From Bacillota bacterium (GTDB taxonomy: Bacteria; Bacillota; UBA4882; UBA8346): a stretch of DNA of 64,000 nucleotides. Made by a program: the position numbers and the translations under genes. Below, piece after piece: positions 16,649 to 25,300 of the stretch. The stretch's first letter is position 1, and every line of letters begins with the position of its first letter. The notes below the pieces were generated by a model, which did no database searches, had not been told where the DNA came from, and saw nothing but the letters and a program-made list of their open reading frames with translations. The DNA lies in NCBI GenBank assembly GCA_023410535.1, contig JAEYPR010000017.1:62001-126000 (forward strand), written 5' to 3'.

Positions 16649-18184
16649 GTGGGCGAACTATTTTCGCAATTGAAGAATATCTGGAATGAGATGGACACCA
16701 CCAAGCGGATCGCTGCGGTGGTGGTTCTGCTCTTAGTAGTGGGGACCATCCTCTTTATGGTAAAGTGGATCAGCTCACCACGGTATGAGCTCTTATATTC
16801 GCGATTAACCGAACAAGATCGCAGCGAAATTATTTCGAAGTTGGAAGAACTGAGAATTCCTTATCGAACTTCGGCGAGTGGCGGCTTAGAGGTTCCCAAT
16901 GCCTTGTCCGTCCGTGCCAATCTACTGAAGGAAGGGATTCCCCGCGGCGGGGTGGTTGGGTTTGAGATCTTCGACAAGAGCTCCTTCAGTGCCACCGACT
17001 TTACCAACCAGATCAATCGCCAACGGGCCATCGCCGGAGAATTAACCCGTACCCTGCAACAAGTTGAAGGGATTAATGATGCCAAGGTCTTGTTGAATAT
17101 GCCTGATTCAACGGAATACCTCTTCGCTGATGATAAACCGCAAGGTACAGCTTCGGTTCAGTTACAACTCAAAGCTCCCAATGTATTATCCTCCGGCCAA
17201 GTAGAGGCCATTGCTAACCTGGTCGCTGCCAGTACCGGTTTGAAACGGGACAATATTACAATCATCGATAACTACGCCAATGATTTAACCGCGCTGCTTC
17301 GCCCCCAACGAGGCAACAAGCCCAATTTGGGGACGGTGACGGATGCTTTCGCCATTAAGTCCGAGTATGAAACCACGGCTGAAAAACGGATTGAAAGCAT
17401 GTTGACTAAGGTCTTTGGTTTTAATAAGGCGGTTGTTCGGGTCAACGCTGATCTGGATCTTGATTACCAGGAATTAAAAAGTGAAACCTATGGTGATAAA
17501 GGAGTCCCCCGCAGTGAACAGACGCATGAGGAGAACTCGCAAAGTTCCAACGGCAGTGGCGCTGGCGCTCCGGGAACCGATTCCAATGTGACCCAATATA
17601 AGATTGGCAGTTCGGACCTTTCCGCTTCCCAAGCGGAAAAATCCGACCGGACCGTTAATTATGAGATTAACAAAACCGAGGAGTTCCGGATTGGGGCCCC
17701 CGGTAAGGTGAAACGTTTGTCGGTTGGTGTCTGGGTTGACGGCAACCTGCCTGAAACCGAGCGGGAAAAGATCACCAATACCGTTTCCGCCGCGATTGGA
17801 ATTATTGAGGACCGGGGCGACAAGATTACCGTGGAAACCATCAACTTTAGTAAACCGCCCGCCCCTGAAACGCCGCCGGAAAAATCGTACAATACGCTAC
17901 TGATTGCCGGTGTTGGACTGCTAATTTTACTGGTTCTGGTGATTCTCATCATGACGAATCGCTCCAAATCGCGTCCGGTAACGGTTGAGGAGACTCCGGT
18001 GGTTGGTACGGCGATCGATCAAATGATAGTCGATGAAGCGGGGCTGGAGATGGCGGCGGTAACCGAACCTTCATTAGAGGAACGGATCAAGGCTGACCGG
18101 CAAACTGAGTTGGAACGTTTTGCCAAAGATAATCCGGAAGATGTGGCTGTCCTGCTCAAGACTTGGCTTTCCGAGGATAGCTAA
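16649..18184 (+). CDS. fliF: Flagellar M-ring protein FliF
   Basis: Forms the MS ring in the inner membrane, 511 residues. Membrane helix 1 is at about 19-40 (RIAAVVVLLLVVGTILFMV) and helix 2 at about 418-438 (LLIAGVGLLILLVLVIL). Ring-building motifs lie between them (RARQRAIAGELTRTL-like region, NMPDSTEYLF, ASVQLQLK). The C-terminal cytoplasmic tail (about 440-511) ends in the FliG-binding helix (NPEDVAVLLKTWLSED). The start is GTG with a CAGGAGA site. The final ATP-free segment of this operon block places it before fliG, as usual. Confidence 0.97.
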   Translation: MGELFSQLKNIWNEMDTTKRIAAVVVLLLVVGTILFMVKWISSPRYELLYSRLTEQDRSEIISKLEELRIPYRTSASGGLEVPNALSVRANLLKEGIPRGGVVGFEIFDKSSFSATDFTNQINRQRAIAGELTRTLQQVEGINDAKVLLNMPDSTEYLFADDKPQGTASVQLQLKAPNVLSSGQVEAIANLVAASTGLKRDNITIIDNYANDLTALLRPQRGNKPNLGTVTDAFAIKSEYETTAEKRIESMLTKVFGFNKAVVRVNADLDLDYQELKSETYGDKGVPRSEQTHEENSQSSNGSGAGAPGTDSNVTQYKIGSSDLSASQAEKSDRTVNYEINKTEEFRIGAPGKVKRLSVGVWVDGNLPETEREKITNTVSAAIGIIEDRGDKITVETINFSKPPAPETPPEKSYNTLLIAGVGLLILLVLVILIMTNRSKSRPVTVEETPVVGTAIDQMIVDEAGLEMAAVTEPSLEERIKADRQTELERFAKDNPEDVAVLLKTWLSEDS

Positions 18185-18258
18185 TACAAAAGCAATCAAC
18201 GTCTCATGCGGTGTTCCTTACGGCTTGCAATCTGACTAAATTCATTGGAGTGACTTGA

Positions 18259-19266
18259 GTGAAACTGCAAGATTTGACAGGTAAACAGAAAGCAGCTATT
18301 TTACTGCTCTCATTGGGCATTGACGTTTCCGCAAAAGTCATGAAACATCTGCGGGAAGATGAAATCGAAGAGCTTAGCTTGGAGATTGCGAACTTGCGCC
18401 GCGTACCGACTGATATTAAAGATAAAGTGCTGGACGAGTTTCAACAGATTTGTCTCGCTCAAGAATACGTTCTTTCGGGCGGTGTCGATAATGCCCGCGA
18501 GATTCTGGAAAAGGCGGTCGGCGCTCAAAAAGCCGATGACATCCTCAATAAATTAACTTCTTCGCTGGCGATTCGGCCGTTTGATTTTGCCCGGAAAACG
18601 GAACCCAGTCAACTGCTGAACTTTATTCAAAACGAGCATCCTCAAACCATTGCGTTGGTTATGGCCTATCTCAGCGCCGATCAGGCGGGGATTATTTTGT
18701 CCGCTTTACCCCCGCACCAACAGGTGGAAGTCGCCCGTCGAATTGCGACGATGGACCGGACTTCGCCGGAGGTAATCCGGGAGATCGAAGTCGTATTGGA
18801 GAAGAAACTTTCCTCCTTTGTTATGCAGGATTTTTCAATCGCCGGTGGTTTGGAATCGGTGGTGACAATTTTGAACCGGGTCGACCGCGGTACCGAAAAA
18901 ACCATCCTCGAAGCGTTGGCCGAAGAAAGTCCGGATCTGGCCGACGAGATCAAACGGCGGATGTTTGTATTCGAAGATATCATTATGTTGGACAATCGTT
19001 CCGTCCAGCGTTTCCTGCGCGATGTCGACACCAAGGATCTGTCACTGGCATTGAAGACCGCCAGCGACGAAGTGAAAGACCTGGTGTTCCGCAATATGTC
19101 CAAGCGAGCCGTCGAGATTCTCAAAGAGGATATGAATATGTTGGGACCGGTTCGGCTGCGTGACGTCGAAGATGCTCAACAGCGGATCGTCAATGTGGTC
19201 CGTCAATTGGAAGACTCTGGCGAATTGGTCATCTCGCGGGGTAAGGAGGATGAGTTAGTTGTCTAA
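18259..19266 (+). CDS. fliG: Flagellar motor switch protein FliG
   Basis: C-ring protein that couples stator force to rotation, 335 residues. The N-terminal domain binds FliF. The middle domain carries the EHPQ motif (NEHPQTIALVMAYL, about 120-133). The C-terminal domain holds the charged torque helix (DEVKDLVFRNMSKRAVEILKEDM, about 275-297). The start is GTG after GGAGTGA. Its end overlaps the TTG start of fliH by eight bases. Confidence 0.97.
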   Translation: MKLQDLTGKQKAAILLLSLGIDVSAKVMKHLREDEIEELSLEIANLRRVPTDIKDKVLDEFQQICLAQEYVLSGGVDNAREILEKAVGAQKADDILNKLTSSLAIRPFDFARKTEPSQLLNFIQNEHPQTIALVMAYLSADQAGIILSALPPHQQVEVARRIATMDRTSPEVIREIEVVLEKKLSSFVMQDFSIAGGLESVVTILNRVDRGTEKTILEALAEESPDLADEIKRRMFVFEDIIMLDNRSVQRFLRDVDTKDLSLALKTASDEVKDLVFRNMSKRAVEILKEDMNMLGPVRLRDVEDAQQRIVNVVRQLEDSGELVISRGKEDELVV

Positions 19267-20107
19267 ACTTATCAAATCAAGTTTTTGTGTAGAGGCGCTC
19301 CCTTGTCGGCTGGAACCGGCCGATGTGGATGCCTTTTTTATTAATGATGAAACTTATGCCAATAAAACCGTCGTTGGAGTTGATACCTTTGACGATTCCG
19401 ATAACCCGTTGGAAATGGATTTAGCCCGGATCGCTGAACGGGCGGATGCGTTAATTACTCAAGCTTCGGAACAAGCCGCGCAGCTTCGGGAACAAGCCGC
19501 CCTGGAGGCCCAGCTAAAGATTGACGCAGCCCGCCAAGAAGCGGAGCGAATCCTGACGAATGCCCGGAATGAGGGACAACAAATTATCAAAACTGCCGGC
19601 AACGAAGGAATTCAACTGCGCGAACAAGCTCGAAACGAAGGCTTTGCCTGCGGACAAGCCGAAGCCAGGCAAGCGTGGGAAGGAAAGTTAACTGAAGCGT
19701 TGCAGTTGATCGCCGATATTGAAAAAGAACGGGTTGAACGAATTACCGGTTCGGAACCGGAGTTGTTGAAATTGGCCGGTGCGATCGCGGAAAAAATTAT
19801 TGGCGCCGAATTGGTGCAGGAACCCAGTCAGCAGTTGGATTTGGTGAAAAGCGCCTTATCGCGGGTGGTTAATGCCAGCAGAATCACGCTCCGGGTCCAT
19901 CCGGACGACCTACAATATCTCAGTGAACATCTCCCGGAGGTCCGGATGGTGTTCAACGGTCCGACTCCGTTACAACTTGCGGGCGATGAGGCGATTCCGT
20001 CGGGCGGCTGTTTTATTGAGACCGAACGCGGTTCGGTGGATGCCCGGATCAAAGTCCAGTTGGAACAGATCGTCAATGAACTTGTCAAGACGGGATATTG
20101 CGAATGA
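19259..20107 (+). CDS. fliH: Flagellar export ATPase regulator FliH
   Basis: Cytoplasmic stator of the export ATPase, 282 residues. The middle is a long Ala/Glu/Gln-rich coiled coil with AxxxG/QLREQ repeats (about 58-130). The C-terminal domain (about 160-282) is related to V/F-ATPase subunit E/delta and binds FliI. The TTG at 19259 has AAGGAGG nine bases upstream and overlaps fliG. The short N-terminus (LIKSSFCVEAL) resembles the FlhA-directed tail of other FliH proteins. Confidence 0.9.
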   Translation: MSKLIKSSFCVEALPCRLEPADVDAFFINDETYANKTVVGVDTFDDSDNPLEMDLARIAERADALITQASEQAAQLREQAALEAQLKIDAARQEAERILTNARNEGQQIIKTAGNEGIQLREQARNEGFACGQAEARQAWEGKLTEALQLIADIEKERVERITGSEPELLKLAGAIAEKIIGAELVQEPSQQLDLVKSALSRVVNASRITLRVHPDDLQYLSEHLPEVRMVFNGPTPLQLAGDEAIPSGGCFIETERGSVDARIKVQLEQIVNELVKTGYCE

Positions 20108-21447
20108 AAACTCCGGTGTTGCCGCCGTTTTCTTTTACCAAATACCAACGGGTGTTAGCGGATACCGATTGCCTGCGTCGCTCCGGACGGGTCAACCAAG
20201 TGGTCGGGCTGACGATCGAGGCGGACGGCCCGGCGGTTAACCTGGGTGAACTGTGTTTGATTGAACGCGGCGTCGGGGTGGAAGCGCTCCCGGCTGAAGT
20301 GGTCGGTTTTAAATCCGGCCGGGTTTTGCTGATGCCGTTGGGTGACATGGACGGTCTGGCTCCGGGTTGCCCGATTACCGCCACCGGCCAGATGATCCGG
20401 GTGGAAGTCGGAGCGGGACTGTTGGGCCGGATTCTCGACGGTCTGGGCCGGCCTATTGATGATTTGGCCGGTTTAAATACCCGAACTTTTTACGGAATAT
20501 CGGCATTGCCACCCAATCCATTGACCCGGCGCCGGATCGATGCGCCGCTGTCAATGGGCATCAGAGCAATTGATTCCTTGCTCACCTGCGGACGAGGTCA
20601 GCGGGTTGGAATCTTCGCCGGCAGCGGTGTCGGTAAAAGTACGCTGTTAGGCATGATCGCCCGCAATACCGATGCCGATGTCAATGTGATTGCACTCGTC
20701 GGTGAGCGGGGCCGCGAAGTTCGTGATTTTATCGAGCGGGATCTCGGCCCCGAAGGTCTAGCCCGTTCGGTGGTGGTGGTGGCGACATCGGATCAGCCGG
20801 CCTTGGTGCGGCTCAAAGGGGCGATGGTTGCCACGGCGATTGCGGAGTATTTCCGGGACCAAGGCCGGAATGTGATTTTAATGATGGATTCGGTCACCCG
20901 TTTTGCCATGGCCCAACGGGAGGTAGGATTGGCTATCGGTGAACCGCCAACCACCCGGGGCTTTACACCGTCGGTTTTTGCTTTGCTCCCGCGGTTGTTG
21001 GAACGCTCCGGAACCGCCGAAGTGGGCAGCATCACCGGATTATACACGGTGCTGGTTGAAGGGGACGATATGAACGAGCCGATCGCCGATGCGGTTCGGG
21101 GCATCTTGGACGGTCATATTGTCCTCTCCCGGCATTTGGCCCATCGTAACCATTACCCGGCCATTGACATACTGGCCAGTGTCAGCCGCTTGATGGTTGA
21201 GTTGGCGACGGCGCCCCACCGCCAGGCCGCCTCGGAATTGCGGAATTTATTGGCCATCTACCGGAATCAGGAAGATCTGATTAACATCGGCGCTTATGTA
21301 CCGGGCAGCAGCCCGCAGATTGATAAAGCCATTGCGATGCAGGAGACGATCAATCAATTTCTGCAGCAGCGGACCGATGAAAAAGTGGGGATGGAAGAGA
21401 CCATCGGGCAGCTTTTAGCGATGTTTGGCGGTGAAAACGCGTCATGA
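20104..21447 (+). CDS. fliI: Flagellum-specific ATPase FliI
   Basis: Hexameric ATPase that feeds substrates to the type III export gate, about 447 residues. Walker A is GIFAGSGVGKST (about 174-185), followed by ALVGERGREVRDF and Walker B NVILMMDSVTRFA. The EAR/ELR lid and C-terminal helical domain are present. I start at the ATG at 20104, which overlaps the fliH stop as ATGA; a TTG two codons earlier is also in frame. fliJ starts inside the last codons. Confidence 0.97.
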   Translation: MKTPVLPPFSFTKYQRVLADTDCLRRSGRVNQVVGLTIEADGPAVNLGELCLIERGVGVEALPAEVVGFKSGRVLLMPLGDMDGLAPGCPITATGQMIRVEVGAGLLGRILDGLGRPIDDLAGLNTRTFYGISALPPNPLTRRRIDAPLSMGIRAIDSLLTCGRGQRVGIFAGSGVGKSTLLGMIARNTDADVNVIALVGERGREVRDFIERDLGPEGLARSVVVVATSDQPALVRLKGAMVATAIAEYFRDQGRNVILMMDSVTRFAMAQREVGLAIGEPPTTRGFTPSVFALLPRLLERSGTAEVGSITGLYTVLVEGDDMNEPIADAVRGILDGHIVLSRHLAHRNHYPAIDILASVSRLMVELATAPHRQAASELRNLLAIYRNQEDLINIGAYVPGSSPQIDKAIAMQETINQFLQQRTDEKVGMEETIGQLLAMFGGENAS

Positions 21448-21911
21448 AACAGTTTAAATTTCGTCTGGAATCGGTCTTGCAAGTGAAAACCCGGCGGGAA
21501 GAGATTCGCCAACGCGAATTGAGTACCGCAGAACGCCTGCGCGAACAGGCCCAACAGCAATTGGCGGAATGGCAGGAGCAGATCGCCGAGACCATGCGGT
21601 TTTACCGCGAACAACTTCGAAAAAGTTTTGATCCCCGGATCGCCGGGGATTATTATGCTTATCTTAATTGGTTGAACCGGGAACGGACCGCCGCCGCGGC
21701 GCTATTGCGACAACGCGAAGCCGAGGTGGCTGCCGCTCAGGCGCGATTGGTCGAAGCTTCCCGGGAACGGCGCATGATTGAGCAGTTAAAAGAGAAAGCA
21801 TTACGGGAATATCAATTTGCCGAGTTGCAAGCGGAAATTAACTTCTTAGATGAATTGGGAACCGGACGGTTTGTCCGGTCTGCTGGATTAGCACAGGAGG
21901 GTCAACGGTAA
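21444..21911 (+). CDS. fliJ: Flagellar export chaperone FliJ
   Basis: A 155-residue, almost wholly helical coiled-coil protein (FRLESVLQVKTRREE start; many E, Q and R). FliJ is the stalk-like subunit that links FliI to FlhA. Position after fliI with an ATGA overlap supports the call, since FliJ sequences are weakly conserved. Confidence 0.92.
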   Translation: MKQFKFRLESVLQVKTRREEIRQRELSTAERLREQAQQQLAEWQEQIAETMRFYREQLRKSFDPRIAGDYYAYLNWLNRERTAAAALLRQREAEVAAAQARLVEASRERRMIEQLKEKALREYQFAELQAEINFLDELGTGRFVRSAGLAQEGQR

Positions 21912-22514
21912 ATGGGCCGATTTTTGTTAGGATTGATCATGGTACCGGTCGTTTTGGCGGTCGCCGTCGGCGTGGTATTGATATTGGATCAATTTGGGAT
22001 CGTTTCCTATCCCAAAGCAGTTCTGCAGGCGGTTGGAAGTACTTTGGGCATCCAAAATCTTGCCGAAAATTATGATTTAGGTAAAAAACGCAGCGCGTTA
22101 CTGGAGAGCAGAGATCAGGAGCTCCGGAAAGCGGAAGCGGAGGTCAAGTCCAGACAAACAGTTCTGGCCCAAAAAATGGCGGAGTTTGAAGCGGCGAAAA
22201 CGCAATGGGAGAAAGACCATCCGCTCACGCCGGTGGCTGCCGCTAATTCAGCATCCGGTTTGGCAAACTCGTCCAAAGCCCCGCCGCCCAGCGCCGTCAA
22301 GGCCGATCCCAAGGAAATACAGTTTTTGGCCAACATTGGCGGAATGAAACCGGCAAAAGCGGCGGCGGTAATCGAAAAATTGGCGCCGGAGACGGTGTAT
22401 CGCATCTTTGACCAATTGGACGCCAGGCAGGTCTCAAAAATCATGGAGAACCTCCCGGCCGATCTGGTTGCAAAATTAACCCAAGGCAGAATGCTGAAGA
22501 ACGGAAACCCTTAA
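21912..22514 (+). CDS. MotE/YlxF-like flagellar protein
   Basis: A 200-residue protein with an N-terminal membrane helix (about 4-28), a coiled coil (about 58-98), a low-complexity Ala/Ser/Pro linker, and a C-terminal MgtE-N/MotE-type helical domain (about 132-195) containing IGGMKPAKAAAVIEKLAP and RQVSKIMENLPADLVAKLT. In Bacillus the same slot between fliJ and fliK holds ylxF. In Gram-negatives MotE stabilises MotC at the stator. Role here is inferred as a motor- or export-associated scaffold. It starts immediately after the fliJ stop. Confidence 0.8.
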   Translation: MGRFLLGLIMVPVVLAVAVGVVLILDQFGIVSYPKAVLQAVGSTLGIQNLAENYDLGKKRSALLESRDQELRKAEAEVKSRQTVLAQKMAEFEAAKTQWEKDHPLTPVAAANSASGLANSSKAPPPSAVKADPKEIQFLANIGGMKPAKAAAVIEKLAPETVYRIFDQLDARQVSKIMENLPADLVAKLTQGRMLKNGNP

Positions 22515-22538
22515 TCTTTTTTCAAAATATTCCGATAT
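22512..22538 (+). promoter_or_regulatory. Second sigma-28 promoter, upstream of fliK
   Basis: TAAT (22512-22515), exactly 15 bases, then TCCGATAT (22531-22538). It lies in the 77-base gap before fliK and differs from consensus by one base in each box. It would boost hook-stage genes from inside the operon. Confidence 0.65.
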
Positions 22539-22591
22539 ATATTTCATAGCTATGATCATAGCCAATTTTTTCAACGAAAGGAGGTGAATCA

Positions 22592-24175
22592 TTGTCTAAA
22601 GTAGCATTGATACCAGTGCTCAAATCAGAGCAACCAAGCTCCAAACCGGCAACTGTTTCCGAAGATCAGAGCGGCGGGGATTTTGGCAAGGCGTTTAAGG
22701 CGGCGACTACCGAGAAAAGCGGGAATTCCGGCAAAAGAACTCCAAGTACCAATAAGCCGAAGCAAACCGGCAGCGCGGGCCCGCCGGTCGCGGAGCAACA
22801 AGCGCCAACCGCAGGGGAGGCTCAGTCATTGTCGAATCAAAGCCAAGGCTTGGAAGTCATCACACCGCTTCAATTGGCAGTGGCGGCAACCTTGGCGGGG
22901 GTCGACCTAATGCCTAAGGTGGATCTGACGCAGTGGGACCAAACCCCATTAACCGACCTTGGACATACGCTTCCGGCGCTGGATTCCCAATCCGACCTTA
23001 CCAAAGCAAATCCGGCGGAAGTCAATCCAATGCTTTTGGCGGCAGTAGCCGAAACCATGGGAGTGAATCCTCCGGTGCCGGCAATCCCGGGATTGGAAGC
23101 CCAGTCCGAATTGGCTGACCCCTCAGGGGAACCCTCGGCCGTAACCGTTTCGACTGAATCCTCCGTAACCGCAACAACGCTTGGTTTGCTCAATCCGGAA
23201 TTGACCAAGCTGGTAACGGAAACAGTTCCAAAACCGGTTGGCGAGTCCACGCCAAAAGCACCGGATTTTGCCGCTCTGCTAAAGGATACTCAAAGCCCGG
23301 CGCCGGAGACGGCTGTTCCTGAAGTTCTGCCCACCATTGCGGTGGAGACGGACGGCGCACTCAAAATCACCGCGGCGTCCGAACGTTCATTGTCCGGAGT
23401 AACGGGATTGGTCGGCCGTTGGCAAAATTATCACGACAACCGTCTCGGAATGGTCCAACCTCACAATCTGCAAGCTGAACAAGTTGCGGACGGAAATGCC
23501 GCTGCTGTCGCTGACTTTTCGGTGAATCTCCTATCCGGCCTCACCGAGCAAACTCCCGACCAAAAAGTGCTTAACCTATCGGTATTGCAATCGAAGTTCG
23601 CGCTTGACGAGTCACCCGCGAAATCTTGGAACGATCCGGCTGTCCAGTTGAATTCGGTTGCCCCGGCCTTCACCGGCGATCAACCGCTGCCAGCGCAAAT
23701 CAGCCAAGTCAACGCCGATACGAACCCAATTAACCGGGAGCATGTTTTCACGCAAATCGTCGAGCATGCCAAACTCAACTTGAGCAACGGACAAAGTCAG
23801 ATGGAACTCCAACTTAAACCGGATAACCTAGGTAAGATCCAGTTGAAGATTTCAATGGAAAACCAACTGGTGACCGCTCGTTTTGTCGCCGAGTCCGATC
23901 AGGTCAAACAGATCATCGAGACCAATCTGAATGTTTTGAAACGTTCGTTGTATGAAAGCGGCATTCAAGTCGACTCAATGATGGTTGCGGTAGGTCAGCA
24001 AAATCATTCCGGCGCTTTCCAACATTCCATGAATGGTCAAGGCTCCTCGTCCCAGCAGAATTTTAGCGGCGGACGTTCGAACCGCGGTGAAACCGTCAAC
24101 GAAGACCTGCCGATTCCGGCCGAGCCGGTCCGGCCCGTTCCGACGGCCAATTCAATGATTAATCTTATCGCTTAA
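22592..24175 (+). CDS. fliK: Flagellar hook-length control protein FliK
   Basis: Secreted molecular ruler that switches export from hook to filament substrates, 527 residues. The first about 380 residues are low-complexity, Pro/Ala/Glu/Thr-rich and disordered. The conserved C-terminal globular domain (about 390-475) includes MELQLKPDNLGKIQLKISM and NLNVLKRSLYESGI. The tail is Gln/Ser/Asn-rich. It starts with TTG behind a strong AAGGAGGTGA site. The antisense frames inside it look like composition shadows. Confidence 0.92.
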   Translation: MSKVALIPVLKSEQPSSKPATVSEDQSGGDFGKAFKAATTEKSGNSGKRTPSTNKPKQTGSAGPPVAEQQAPTAGEAQSLSNQSQGLEVITPLQLAVAATLAGVDLMPKVDLTQWDQTPLTDLGHTLPALDSQSDLTKANPAEVNPMLLAAVAETMGVNPPVPAIPGLEAQSELADPSGEPSAVTVSTESSVTATTLGLLNPELTKLVTETVPKPVGESTPKAPDFAALLKDTQSPAPETAVPEVLPTIAVETDGALKITAASERSLSGVTGLVGRWQNYHDNRLGMVQPHNLQAEQVADGNAAAVADFSVNLLSGLTEQTPDQKVLNLSVLQSKFALDESPAKSWNDPAVQLNSVAPAFTGDQPLPAQISQVNADTNPINREHVFTQIVEHAKLNLSNGQSQMELQLKPDNLGKIQLKISMENQLVTARFVAESDQVKQIIETNLNVLKRSLYESGIQVDSMMVAVGQQNHSGAFQHSMNGQGSSSQQNFSGGRSNRGETVNEDLPIPAEPVRPVPTANSMINLIA

Positions 24176-24194
24176 GCGAAAGGAGGAATAAACA

Positions 24195-24818
24195 ATGCAA
24201 GTTAACGGAGCTTACAATACAACCGGTACCAGCAGCACTCAAACCCGTAAAACCGGTGACGACTTGGGAAAAGATGATTTTCTAAATCTGTTGGTCACCC
24301 AATTGCGGTACCAAGACCCGTTAAATCCGATGGAAGACAAAGAGTTCATCGCTCAAATGGCGCAGTTCACCACTTTGGAACAGATGCAAAACCTGACGCA
24401 AGTTTCGCAAATGCAACAGGCGACCGCCATGATCGACAAAAATGTTAAGGCGGAAGTGTTCAATTCCAATGGCACGACGGAATTGGTCTACGGTCGCGTC
24501 ACTGCGGTCCGTCAAGCCAGCGGAGAACTTTACTTAACCTTGCAGGACGGCCGAGAAATCAAGATGGCTGAAGTTAAGTCGGTTCTCGGAGGGACCGGAT
24601 TGGTCTTAGAAGCTTTGGGTTTGGTCGGACACAAAGTTTATATGCGGGAATACAACAACGTCGGTCAGGTGATCGGTATCCATCAAGTCAAAGTGGTTGA
24701 CGCCCAACAAGACAGCGAAACCGGCATTTTGAAGCTGATAGGCGATGATGGCAACCAATATAATCTGGAAGATGTCTGGAATGTCATCCCGGATGACGAA
24801 ACCGTAAATGAGGAATAG
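24195..24818 (+). CDS. flgD: Flagellar hook capping/assembly protein FlgD
   Basis: Hook-cap protein on which FlgE polymerises, 207 residues. The N-terminal export and conserved region is clear ([19 protein letters not shown], with [19 protein letters not shown]). The C-terminal part replaces the usual FlgD Ig/Tudor domains with a shorter beta-rich region ([31 protein letters not shown]), as in other Firmicutes. It has an AAAGGAGGAATAA site and sits between fliK and a small flagellar gene. Confidence 0.95.
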   Translation: MQVNGAYNTTGTSSTQTRKTGDDLGKDDFLNLLVTQLRYQDPLNPMEDKEFIAQMAQFTTLEQMQNLTQVSQMQQATAMIDKNVKAEVFNSNGTTELVYGRVTAVRQASGELYLTLQDGREIKMAEVKSVLGGTGLVLEALGLVGHKVYMREYNNVGQVIGIHQVKVVDAQQDSETGILKLIGDDGNQYNLEDVWNVIPDDETVNEE

Positions 24819-24820
24819 CC

Positions 24821-25216
24821 ATGAATGAGAAAATCTTTATCCGGCCACCGCAGATCGGGACCGGCAATATTCAGCCCAGTCCGGTTCGGCCGCAATCGCA
24901 ACCGGCAACAACCGGACCCAGTTTCGACAGTATCTTTCAAGAACAACTAAACCAGTCTTCCGGGTTGAAATTTTCGGCGCATGCTTTAAAACGTTTAGAG
25001 AGTCGCCAGATCACGTTTGACTCGCAAGATATGGCAAAATTAACTGACGCAGTGAACCGCGCGGAAGCCAAAGGAGCCAAAGAATCCCTGATCTTAACCG
25101 ACCGGGCGGCTTTAGTGGTGAGCATCAAGAATCGCACGGTCATCACGGCAGTCGATGAAGGAAGTCTGCGCGAGAACGTCTTTACCAATATCGACAGCGC
25201 AGTCATTGTGAAATAA
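24821..25216 (+). CDS. Small flagellar operon protein (TIGR02530/flg_new type)
   Basis: A 131-residue protein found in the same slot between flgD and flgE in many Firmicutes. The first about 45 residues are Pro/Gln-rich. The conserved part reads SSGLKFSAHALKRLESRQI, then LTDAVNRAEAKGAKESLIL and ALVVSIKNRTVITAVD. The function is not established in what I know; linkage suggests a hook-assembly role. It starts two bases after the flgD stop. Confidence 0.85.
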   Translation: MNEKIFIRPPQIGTGNIQPSPVRPQSQPATTGPSFDSIFQEQLNQSSGLKFSAHALKRLESRQITFDSQDMAKLTDAVNRAEAKGAKESLILTDRAALVVSIKNRTVITAVDEGSLRENVFTNIDSAVIVK

Positions 25217-25300
25217 GAGGCCGGACCTTTTAGAGGGGGCCTCCCGCCACCGAATGACAGAGGTGGATAATTTAATAACTTTAGGAGGTCGAAGTTTACC

